Shown here: one piece after another, positions 10,000 to 18,900 of the stretch
Layout of the letters: each line of letters opens with the position of its first letter
Position numbering within the stretch: the first letter of the stretch is position 1
DNA from: Aurantiochytrium sp. KH105
Taxonomy: Eukaryota; Sar; Bigyra; Thraustochytrida; Thraustochytriidae
Assembly (NCBI GenBank): GCA_003116975.1
Contig: BGKB01000108.1
Span: forward strand, 124,001-188,000
Length of the DNA: 64,000 nt
Direction: 5' to 3'
The notes under the pieces: generated by a model
What the model saw: the letters and a program-made list of their open reading frames with translations, nothing else
What the model was told of the DNA's origin: nothing
Database searches by the model: none
Position numbers and translations under genes: made by a program

Positions 10000-10113
10000 T
10001 GCCGCGCCGCCTGACGCGCCAGCGTCAAGGTTCTGAAGATCGAGAGACCAAAGCTCGCTGTGTTGCCGGCTTGGCACCTGGGCGACCGAACGTATACATA
10101 CATATCTCAAACG
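10000..10113. promoter_or_regulatory. 114-bp divergent spacer between kinase-like and kinesin-like genes
   Basis: The two ATGs (9999 minus, 10114 plus) are only 114 bp apart. Any promoter here must be bidirectional and the 5' leaders are very short or overlapping. A TATACATA-like element occurs near 10093. Alternatively one gene starts further in. Confidence 0.45.
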
Positions 10114-11625
10114 ATGGTTGTGAACAGGAAGGCTGTGAGCGCGAAAAAGACTGCAACGGCGACGACGACGATGACGACAGCGAGCTCGACTGCAAAGAAG
10201 AAGAAAAAGAGGGCGGCGCTCTATAAAGCAAACTCATATGTGCGTATCCGACCCAGGGCGACGGAAGGCGGCCATGCAGGAGGCGCGACCGTTGCCGCCT
10301 CTGCAAAGCAGCTTCGAGGCTGGGATGATGCGAGCGTTCTTGTCGGCTGGCGAGGATCCCACGATAGTCTTGGTCGCGAGCTCAGAGATCCACAGCGATA
10401 CGATTTTCCCCGCAAAGTTATCCCGCCTGAAGCTTCCCAACAAGAAATGTATGATACGATCATGACGGATCTCGTTGACGCGATTCTCGCCCCTCCTGGA
10501 AAAGCCCAAGATGCTCTCGTTTTTGCATATGGTCAGACTGGAACGGGGAAAACGCATACAATGCTCGGTCCGGACGCGTCGTTGAGCCGGGCAGCACCGG
10601 CAAATGGTTGCATCGATGAGGATTGGGGCTGCTTCCCGCGTGTCGTATACAACGTCTGGGACCGTCTGAAATCCTCCGAGCAGCCCTTCGTGCTCTCCAT
10701 CAGCGCGGCTGAATTCTATCTCATGACGGGCGGGGATCTTCTCGCCGACAACAAACCTATTGTTGCCTCTTTGCAAACTGGCGAGCCCCTCGGTCTCAAG
10801 CAGGTCATCTTACAGGAACCATCCCAAGTCCTCGACGTACTTGCTGTCATTCGAAAAAACAGGCATACTCGCTCGACCAAAATGAATCAATCCAAAGGGG
10901 ATCATCAGGGATCTTCGCGTGGACACGCATCCATTCTTCTTCGTGTCTCCCGCATTGAAACGGAGTCGGGCGTCCTGATTGAGACAGCGCTCAATTTGAT
11001 CGACCTGGCCGGCGCCGAACGTCCTTCCAAGATTGGCGTCAAGCGAATGAGCGGATATGACGCAATGATTGAAATCATGAATAATCCGGAGAAAGTCAGC
11101 ACAGACGCCCAAGCCTCGCTGATCAACTTTGAGCTCCATCTCCTCGGGACCGAGGTCGTCACCGCGACGCAGGCGCATAAAACCGGGAGCAAGCCCTATA
11201 AGCCGCAAGGCCTTCTTAACAGCGTCGGCATGTGCGCTCTCGGAAGCAGCCTCACGGGCAGAGCAAAGATTGCCATCGTAGTCACCCTGTCACAGGCTGA
11301 GGATTGCGGCTGGGAAACCTGGTTCTCGTGTCAGTTTGGGACAAATCTTAGCAAACTCATGACCCCGCGCCTGCTTCGACAGCCCTCGCCTGTCCGAGTC
11401 GTTGTCAAGGGTTCCATCGAGACTCTCGTTGACTTGCGCAAGAATCTTGCCATTAAAACTGTCGGAGACAAGTATAGATTCAAGCGTGAGTGCACCGCGC
11501 AACATGAACTCGAGCGCCTACTAGTGCTCCGTGAACTTCTCAATACGATTTTGCCCAAAGAGGACCTTGACAAACTCTTTGCGCCTCTTCAGGCGCTCGA
11601 GCAAAACGAAGAAGGGAAGAATTAG
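10114..11625 (+). CDS. Divergent kinesin-like motor protein (motor domain only)
   Basis: 503 residues from the ATG at 10114. A Lys/Thr-rich N-terminal tail of about 30 residues precedes a kinesin motor: YVRIRP (beta1), the P-loop AYGQTGTGKTHTML, switch I GSSRGHASILLRVSR, and switch II NLIDLAGAERP followed by INFELHLLGTEVV. These are the nucleotide-binding elements of the kinesin superfamily. After switch II the usual loop-12 and alpha-5 microtubule-binding segment (PYRDSKLT-like) is replaced by PYKPQGLLNSVGMCALGSSL, so microtubule affinity may be altered or lost. The C-terminal 110 residues are short and charged, with no long stalk coiled coil. It sits between two kinase-domain genes and its stop is 68 bp from the convergent stop of the RNA-repair gene. 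Confidence 0.8.
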   Translation: MVVNRKAVSAKKTATATTTMTTASSTAKKKKKRAALYKANSYVRIRPRATEGGHAGGATVAASAKQLRGWDDASVLVGWRGSHDSLGRELRDPQRYDFPRKVIPPEASQQEMYDTIMTDLVDAILAPPGKAQDALVFAYGQTGTGKTHTMLGPDASLSRAAPANGCIDEDWGCFPRVVYNVWDRLKSSEQPFVLSISAAEFYLMTGGDLLADNKPIVASLQTGEPLGLKQVILQEPSQVLDVLAVIRKNRHTRSTKMNQSKGDHQGSSRGHASILLRVSRIETESGVLIETALNLIDLAGAERPSKIGVKRMSGYDAMIEIMNNPEKVSTDAQASLINFELHLLGTEVVTATQAHKTGSKPYKPQGLLNSVGMCALGSSLTGRAKIAIVVTLSQAEDCGWETWFSCQFGTNLSKLMTPRLLRQPSPVRVVVKGSIETLVDLRKNLAIKTVGDKYRFKRECTAQHELERLLVLRELLNTILPKEDLDKLFAPLQALEQNEEGKN

Positions 11626-11693
11626 AGAAACGATTACTTTTTCATTTTTTACTCGAAATTGGAAAATGGTCCGCAAGGAACAACCCACCATGC

Positions 11694-14600
11694 TTACTTT
11701 GGCGCGCCAAGCACGCCAAGAACCGCATCTGTGTCATTAAACTCTGAAATGGTAAAGACGCGACCCACGAGATCCGCGGTCATGCTTGGAGGCTCCAACC
11801 TCTTGGCAAAACTGTCGATGATGCGCTGCGCACTCTTCGCGTTCGCAGTCTGAATTGTTGGATGTCCCTGTCGACTCACAAGTCTTTGTGCGAGAACGCC
11901 ATGCTCACCCGGAGGCGCAAAGTACACGATGGCGACCTGTTTTGCCTGCACCATTGCCAACTCGATCCAATACTTGCGCTCGGCCCTTTCTACGTTGCAC
12001 CGATCTAGAACGACAGTGACGCCCTGCTTCGATTTTTGACCGATCCACGATTCGCACGCCCTTCGCGACCCAAGCTCGTCCTGCGAAATGTACTCGCACC
12101 GATATCGAGCCGAGAAGGCTTTTGCAAATGTAGATTTCCCGCTTCCTGGCAGACCTACGAGTAAAACGAGCCGGAACTTGCACTTTCGTAGCGTCGACAT
12201 CTTTGCGGCCGTTGCGCCAGTCGCACCACTCGTCACCGTGCCTTGGACGCCTGAACTCTCGCTCGTAGCTTGCTGTCGTGCAATGACGTCCCGGAGCTCG
12301 ACGGCAACCTGATGCGGCGTTTTGTACAAGATAAACGTACCTCCTGCAGCCTCCCACGGCTTACGCGCACGTTCCCGGTCGTCAATGAGAACGCGCCCTG
12401 GCCCACTGTAGCGCGACTTCTCTCGGCTCGCGCAGAAAATGTGCGGCACATCCGGCCCCAACTGGCGCGCACACCAGGATGCCTTTTGACGTTCCGCCCA
12501 TCTTGATTCCGACATGGGCACGCCGGAGAGAATCGTCGGCCGCATCGAGGCCAGGGTTTCCTGCCAAAGCGCACGTGCACCTGGCATCCACTCGAGGGTT
12601 CCGAAAAAATCACGATCCCCGTGAATGGCGCGCCACATGGCCGCCACTGGAAGCGCTTGCGGCGGACGCCCGCACACGCGCATTACGCCTGCGTCAAAAT
12701 CTGCAAGAACGCCATCCAAGTCTACGTACAGCTGCACTGCATTCGAGGAGATCGCCTTTCGTACCGCAAAGTTTGCGCCGTACTGAATTTTGGCCTTGCA
12801 GCAGGTACTCTTCCAATTTGCCGAGGTCTGAATATGACCAGCGCGTACATACTTGGCGATGCTCTGCTCAAAGGTCTTCTCCTCCGTCGCAAAGGCATCG
12901 GCCACGCGGACGACAAAGCCCTCCCCAGTCACATCACTCGCGACACGACTCGGGAGCGCCGCTTCCGCCTCAAGAAGCGTCCGAAGTTGCTCTTCATTTG
13001 CCATCTTGCCGTCAAAGACCACCGGCACTGTTGGGATCTCCAATGCTTCTGCGAGTGCTCTTACTTCGTCCCAGGCGAGCCAAAGGTTGTGCAGACGAAC
13101 AGCAAAGAGATAAAACGGCGAAGTCAATTGATCGTACTCGATGCTATGAACCGCCGCCATGCACTCTCCGTACAGCTCAGCACCAGCGTATCGACTTGAT
13201 TCTCCAATCGAGTCAGGGTATTGAGCCTGCAAGCGTCCATAGAGTTCCTTGACGGCGCCGAAGGACCAGTGCGTAGCTTCTTTTGCGTGCGTTCTGGCAT
13301 AGACGAGACTATTCGGCGCAAGACAGCAGTTTCCGCCATCCAGCTTTTCAGTGATGATGATGCGCTTCCCACAAAATGCTTCGCTCGAAGGCAGCAATGA
13401 GTCGTCACTGTGCACTGATGGACTAAAGGGAAGATGCGGTGTGCTCGGGTACTTTTGCGTTTCCATTAACGCAGCAGACACTAGCTGGGGGACGACTCCG
13501 TTGCGAACCAGTGTTGCGCGCGTCCAATGGTCCTCAATACCCTGAGAAAAGGAGGCGCGGACGATTTTGGCACGTCGTTCCAAAAAGCTGCCCGTCTCGT
13601 TCTTGGTTTCAGCCTCGTACGACAGCACCTCCTCATCGCGACGAATAACCAGACCCTCCACAGGCCCATCGTAGTACGCCGACTGCGTCTGCTCGAGGAG
13701 CGCGCACACGTCTTGCTTAAGCGTGCAAACACTCGAGAAGCTCTTGTGCTTGACTCGACAGATGGGGACGAGTCCCGCCTTCTCCAAAACACGATTGCGA
13801 GCACGGACGCTGAGGAAGCGGCCCATCCACCGATCGAAGACGTCAAACGCAATAAAGTGATCCGGAAGACGTGAGTAGTGAATCGAGTGCTTGGCGTACA
13901 TCCACTCACCAAAGACTGCGAAGCGGTGACCGAGCGCTTCGCAAAGACGGACCTTGCGAGGCTCGATCCAGCGGTCAAGACTTGACCATTGAGGGGCTGT
14001 CTCGGAGCATACCGAGTGAGCCCTGTTCTGCGCTACGATACGCCAGTCGGCGTCCACATAGAGTCCGAGGTTGGCGCCGTCAATTTTTTCTTCAATGATC
14101 ACTGCGTCGCTTCCCACAAATACGCTGCGCTCGTGCACAGGAAACAAGAGATCGTCACGACTTGCAGCACCAAGATCAATAAGATGTTGCGTGCGAGGGA
14201 ACTTGGGCGGCGGAGGTGGCAGAGGCAGTCCTTGAGCGCGCATTGACGCCATTCTGGTTAACAAAGTGCCTCGAAGTGCGCGCTGCCGGGGCGTTTTGGC
14301 AATTTTTGTGAGACATGCGCCTCGCACGTACGCCTCGAAGGCAGTCTTGACATCGTTCCCCTGAGCGACAAGAGCGTCTCCAAGTGTAAGCTGAGCACGC
14401 GCGTTTTCGGGAGACAGCGCCGCGGCCTGAGACGCATCTGCAGCAGCCGTGGCAAACTTATTTTGTCTTCCAGCGCACCTTGCTCGGGTGAGGAGCGCGC
14501 GAACACTGAGCGCTTCGAGATCGGGTCGCGAGCTTGTCTCTTGAACAAGAAAGTCGCACATGGCGAGATTCTCGTTCGCGTGTTCTCGCAGCAGAGTTTC

Positions 14601-15065
14601 GATTTCTGCAGAGGAAAGCGATTCACGTTGTATTCTCATGACCGTCGTGGCGTCCTTGTTAACCTCGTGCAGATCATGCGAGGTGAATCCCAGCGTAATG
14701 TGTAAATCGTTGGCTTCGAGGCCAAATTGGCGTCGCACGCGCTGTACACCAGGGCAACTCACAACCACAAACCAGCACATCGAGTCTCTTCCAGCGCGAC
14801 CAAGCCCTAGTGCAACCAAAGGGCCTGCCGTGGCCTCTTGCAGCGCAGCGTATGCCGCTGAGAAGACTTCAGGGTCGTTACGGAGCGTCTTCACTTCGCT
14901 TGGCGTCAAAAGCGTAACATGGTGCTGCACGACATCGTCGCCGCGTTTGCTCTGATAGAGTCTTCGCGCGGGCTCCGGTACCTGCTGCTCGAAGCGCGCG
15001 ACTGCATGTTCAACGAAGGACCCTGTGAGGGTCACAGTGCCACGATTCATAGCAATCTCCAACAT
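11694..15065 (-). CDS. Multidomain RNA-repair protein: 2H phosphoesterase, TPR-like, two RNA ligases, HAD phosphatase, polynucleotide kinase
   Basis: 1123 residues from the ATG at 15065, one frame. Residues 1-140: 2H phosphoesterase with two HxT motifs (H49-V-T51 and H122-I-T124), expected to act on 2',3'-cyclic or 2'-phosphate ends. About 185-280: TPR-like helices. About 288-515: RNA ligase module 1, opening with KFPRTQHL, nucleotidyl-acceptor K327 in EEKIDGAN, motif III FGEWMYAKHSIHY, motif IV EGLVIR, motif V AKIVRASFSQGIEDHW. About 538-745: ligase module 2, opening with YPSTPHLPFSPSVHSDD, K574 in TEKLDGGN, motif III YGECMAAVHSIEY, motif IV EGFVVRV. About 776-930: HAD domain with D782-L-D784-G and the distal acidic pair D895/D896. 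About 960-1123: P-loop kinase with GLPGSGKST at 971-979 and LDRCN. All signature residues of each module are present. Together these could process and seal broken RNA ends. Trl1-type tRNA ligases combine ligase, kinase and CPDase in another order; the double ligase plus HAD is unusual. Substrate unknown. Confidence 0.88.
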   Translation of the reverse strand: MLEIAMNRGTVTLTGSFVEHAVARFEQQVPEPARRLYQSKRGDDVVQHHVTLLTPSEVKTLRNDPEVFSAAYAALQEATAGPLVALGLGRAGRDSMCWFVVVSCPGVQRVRRQFGLEANDLHITLGFTSHDLHEVNKDATTVMRIQRESLSSAEIETLLREHANENLAMCDFLVQETSSRPDLEALSVRALLTRARCAGRQNKFATAAADASQAAALSPENARAQLTLGDALVAQGNDVKTAFEAYVRGACLTKIAKTPRQRALRGTLLTRMASMRAQGLPLPPPPPKFPRTQHLIDLGAASRDDLLFPVHERSVFVGSDAVIIEEKIDGANLGLYVDADWRIVAQNRAHSVCSETAPQWSSLDRWIEPRKVRLCEALGHRFAVFGEWMYAKHSIHYSRLPDHFIAFDVFDRWMGRFLSVRARNRVLEKAGLVPICRVKHKSFSSVCTLKQDVCALLEQTQSAYYDGPVEGLVIRRDEEVLSYEAETKNETGSFLERRAKIVRASFSQGIEDHWTRATLVRNGVVPQLVSAALMETQKYPSTPHLPFSPSVHSDDSLLPSSEAFCGKRIIITEKLDGGNCCLAPNSLVYARTHAKEATHWSFGAVKELYGRLQAQYPDSIGESSRYAGAELYGECMAAVHSIEYDQLTSPFYLFAVRLHNLWLAWDEVRALAEALEIPTVPVVFDGKMANEEQLRTLLEAEAALPSRVASDVTGEGFVVRVADAFATEEKTFEQSIAKYVRAGHIQTSANWKSTCCKAKIQYGANFAVRKAISSNAVQLYVDLDGVLADFDAGVMRVCGRPPQALPVAAMWRAIHGDRDFFGTLEWMPGARALWQETLASMRPTILSGVPMSESRWAERQKASWCARQLGPDVPHIFCASREKSRYSGPGRVLIDDRERARKPWEAAGGTFILYKTPHQVAVELRDVIARQQATSESSGVQGTVTSGATGATAAKMSTLRKCKFRLVLLVGLPGSGKSTFAKAFSARYRCEYISQDELGSRRACESWIGQKSKQGVTVVLDRCNVERAERKYWIELAMVQAKQVAIVYFAPPGEHGVLAQRLVSRQGHPTIQTANAKSAQRIIDSFAKRLEPPSMTADLVGRVFTISEFNDTDAVLGVLGAPK

Positions 15066-15633
15066 GGCAGGGTATCGCAAGCCACCGCCAGGAATAACTG
15101 CCTCTGTACCTCTCTCCGTCAATCCGGTTCAGAATAAATGGAGACTTGGTAAGCGTGGCGAACAGCAAGCTCCCAAACTCTTTTCCCTCGACAATACGAC
15201 TTTGCAGCAGCCAGCCAGCTAGCTGCAGCTCCAGCCGCATGACGGCCACAGACTCTGTAGAATCGATCGATCTCTTCTAGTTCCCGTACCGTTCCGGTTC
15301 GGTTCCTTTTCTTTTGGAAGTGAGAGGCTTTTCTGCCCGATCCACTCGCTGTCGCGAAAACGAAGTCGGCAGTGGTCCTTCCAACCAGGCTGGAAAGACG
15401 AAGAAGGCGGAAGCGATGGCTGCGTAGGCAAATGCGCATGCCATGTAAACATTTTGAAAATTTCGCAAAAATTGCTCGCTCCGTGGAATACTTTTGAATC
15501 TTGAAAGACACAATCATCATGATGCACAAGCAAAGTCGAGATCTTGCGAACGAACAAGCTGGCATCATGCTGAGCTAGGTTCTACTTTTCTTCGGTGTGG
15601 CGTAGGTTCTTTCATGTGAGGGAGATCCTGGCG
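15066..15633. other. Intergenic; possible very small membrane ORF
   Basis: 5' region of the RNA-repair gene. A minus-strand frame with ATG at 15444 would give 55 residues starting MACAFAYAAIASAFFVFPAW, one hydrophobic segment. Length alone does not support it as a gene and no homology is apparent. Nothing else recognised. Confidence 0.3.
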
Positions 15634-15851
15634 TCAAACCAGAGAAGCCATCTCCTCTGAGATGAAGAGGCTCTTGCACCTGCGTTGCGCGCAAATCGTC
15701 TCGTCCGTCGCTGCTACTAGGTTGAGTGCCATCCAAGAAAGTAGTCCAGACAGACTGCACACAATATCTTTTCTAACTTTCGTAAGGGAGCGACAACAGT
15801 ATCGAACCAGAATAGCGATGGCTTCACACCAATATATCCAAGTCACAGTGA
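15634..15851 (-). other. Possible alternative 3' coding exon of the Dispatched-esterase gene
   Basis: The last codons of the upstream frame overlap a consensus 5' splice site (GTGAGT at 15966-15961). A good acceptor (TTTCTCAG) ends at 15852. Joining 15967 to 15851 keeps the frame (4264 nt from the ATG plus 218 nt is a multiple of three). It replaces the last two residues of the unspliced form with about 72 others that begin ITVTWIYWCEAIAIL, a hydrophobic stretch. The intron would be 115 bp, in the size range of the others here. There is no homology support for the tail, so this may be either a real exon or a chance combination. Confidence 0.4.
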
Positions 15852-15958
15852 CTGAGAAACAGCTAGCCTGTGAGACATGCGCAAACGATCCGTACTCGGG
15901 ACTTGAAAAGACGTGTCCTAGACTCTTTTGCTACTTTGCTGTTTACTACGCAAATAAG

Positions 15959-18900
15959 CTACTCACTTGGGATCAACAATGTGAACTCATCGCGCAAATC
16001 TGCAGATTGTGCGCATGAGCCGTTGTCGCGACAGTCAATCTCCACAGGGCTCGCGCCATTGATGAACATGTCGTGGATAATCTGAAACAAAGGTGTGCCA
16101 TTGCCAGAGTCCATCGTGTAGTATCGCGAAAACGGCACAACGCAGTGGTGATCTCCCGGTCCAACAATATTGACGAGGTTCGAAGGCCGACTCGAGGAAA
16201 TAGAGTCATACATGGTGCGCATTTCTGCGTTCCATGTGAGCTTGTCCGCAGCAACAGGGTCCGTCGACGAGCCAACCTTTTGTACGAGCAGAAAGAACGC
16301 CTGATTCCAGTCATACGCCGACGAATACTGCGAAAAGACTGCGTCAGGAAAAGCTTCTGCTGCCCATTGATACAGTACACCCATGGTAAGGTTTGTGAGG
16401 TCCAAGGGATCTGTCAAAGTTCCACTGGGGACGATGTCAAAGTCAAAGGCTCCACCATCGGTGACTTTCCAGCTCGGAAAGGACTCGGCCAGGAATTCAT
16501 CCGTGATGACACCCATGCCCGAGTCGCCCATCTGCATCACTTCCGTGCCAGCCCCCATTGCAGCAAACATCTTGATGATACGAGGCGCATGCCAAAAGCT
16601 TCCGTAACTGCCCGCCGAGCATCCCGTAATGAGCGCCCGTGGCGGCGCAGGGACCTCGTCTTCAACGTACTTGAGAACGTACTCAACGTTGACACTGCCT
16701 CGATGCTGAATGCGCAAGGCGCTTGTGTAGTTGACTACGCTGTTCCCCGCGTGCAGGTCAGCAGTGCAATACGGAATGTAGACATGCGTAAAGTTGGCAT
16801 ATGGGCCATTAGGGTCGGCCAAGCCCGAAGGAACGTCAGAACCGGCCGTGATGCGCTGAAAAGCAGCACGTGTGAGATCAATCGTGTCTGAAAACGTACT
16901 CGAGGCAGCCTGACAGGTCGACGTGCTCCAGCACGCGCCGCCGCCTTCGAACTCGATGATCATGGGCTCGTCTGGCTCACCGCGCTTGATGAAAAAGGCA
17001 AAAGGGGTCCCTCGCGCACAAATAGACGAGTTGCCTGGACGCATCTCCGTCCAGGCGCCAATCTCGAGATCTGAAAACGCCGGCATGCTGTACGTGTCGT
17101 CATATGGGGTCGCGGAATTACTGTCCTCCTCATCTTTCATTTGAGCGAATCGTACGGCATTGGCGCCCACAAAGACTGCCACCAGGATGACAGAGAACCC
17201 CGCGTACGCTGCGGCCCACTTGCGCACATGGGCAGGGCTACGCGTTTCCATGCTTTCCGAGCGTGCATGGTCCACGCGCGAACCTTGTTCTTTTGCCAGC
17301 GCGCCCGAGACGCATACAAAGCCCTTCGTGCCTTCTGGGCCGAAGGTTGCAAGGGTCGCGGGGAGCAAAAAGATGGCGTACAGATACGCTGTCGCAACTG
17401 CAACACAGAGGATCTTGGCAAAGATGCTGAAGAAGGTGATGGTGGCGAGAAGCAGCATGGAGGTCGCAACCAAGGTGGACAGGGCGCCGAATGTGATGGA
17501 TGTCCCCAGCGTCAGCAGCGCATGTTCGACACGCTCCTTTCGCAACAGCAAATTCCGGTCAAAGTACGCGTCGCTATACGCCACAGCAAAGTGCAGACTA
17601 AAGTCAATGGAAATGCCAAAACTGAGACTAACAACGACGCTCTCAATGGACCCAAGCTCGAGGCCGTACCACACGACCGAGGCGAGGACAACCAGGACCA
17701 CGAGAAGCACGTTGGCGGTGGCCAGCGTAGCGAGTATCCAATTTCTGCATGCCATGGTAGCAATGATCAACGTCGCTGCGACAGAAGCACTAATGCTTAT
17801 GATGACATTTTCCAAAAAAAGCCATTGCGTCTTTTGCCACACGAAGTAACTGAATTCAGTCGCGTAGGCGCCGTGAGAGAGACTGTTGGGCTGATCGTTG
17901 ACCACTTGATCCATGTAGCTGCTCCAGACGTTCGTGACGCCAGTACGCCGCTCAAACGAGTCGCTGTCTGTGGCAGTCAGTGCGAACTCCTGGACGGCAA
18001 AGCGGACGCGAAGGTTCCCGTTGGAAAGTCGCTCGAAACCCACATCTTGGTAGAGCTCTTTGCCAAACTCGGGGCGACGGAGAAACTCCACCAAGAGCTC
18101 TGCAAGAGTCTCGTTTTGTGCACGCGCTGGAATATTAATGCCTCCTGCGACTTCGATGCTCAAGTCGAGGTCTGAGACTCCGGCGTTGGGTACTGGAAAA
18201 GCTTCGCCGCGTGCTTCGCGCCAGTTTGCAAACGCGAGCATGAAGCATCGGGCCCGGTCTTCCTCGTGCAATTCTGTCTCAAGATAAAGAGACGCTGGTT
18301 CCGAGGTAAGGGTGTCTGCGCACATATTTCGAAGGAAGATTTGGGCGTCTTCGCTTGCAAGATCAAATGCATCATCAAATACGGGAACCCCAAGGTCCAT
18401 GTCCAAGGTTTCTTTTGTCCCAGCTCGGTCGATTGGCGGGTCAGCGAGACCCCAGACGGTCTTGATCATGAAGGAACTCTCGTCGGTCTTTTTAAAGCTC
18501 TCAGGGCCATCGTTATTAATGATGAGACCGAAATAGTGGTCGTCGGCCCAGAAGACGAGCGATTTTGATGCGAGTCTAACTTGCGTCGCATAACCAAGCG
18601 CGATAAGTGAGAACGCTCCAAAAACAGCAAAGATGATTGCACGGCCACCTGTGCGCAAGATGAGCTTGGCACCGAAAGTGTCACGGAAAAACGACTCGAC
18701 TCGCGTGGGCGGCATCGATGCTGCTTCGCTGCTGATGGTCTTCTTTAATCCCAATTCGTGATCGATGGGCGCGCTGTCCTCTTTGTCTGCCCGTGCACAG
18801 CGAGAAGAGCACCTTGAGCAGAGAGTCTCGCGTACAACGATGAGTGCCAAAAAGAGAGTGCAGACCAGAGCCAAGTTTGTGACGAGGAGAAGGGCTGTCC

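Noticed and set aside
15277-15444. 55-residue minus-strand frame with one hydrophobic segment
   Set aside because: Too short and without any relative or expression evidence.
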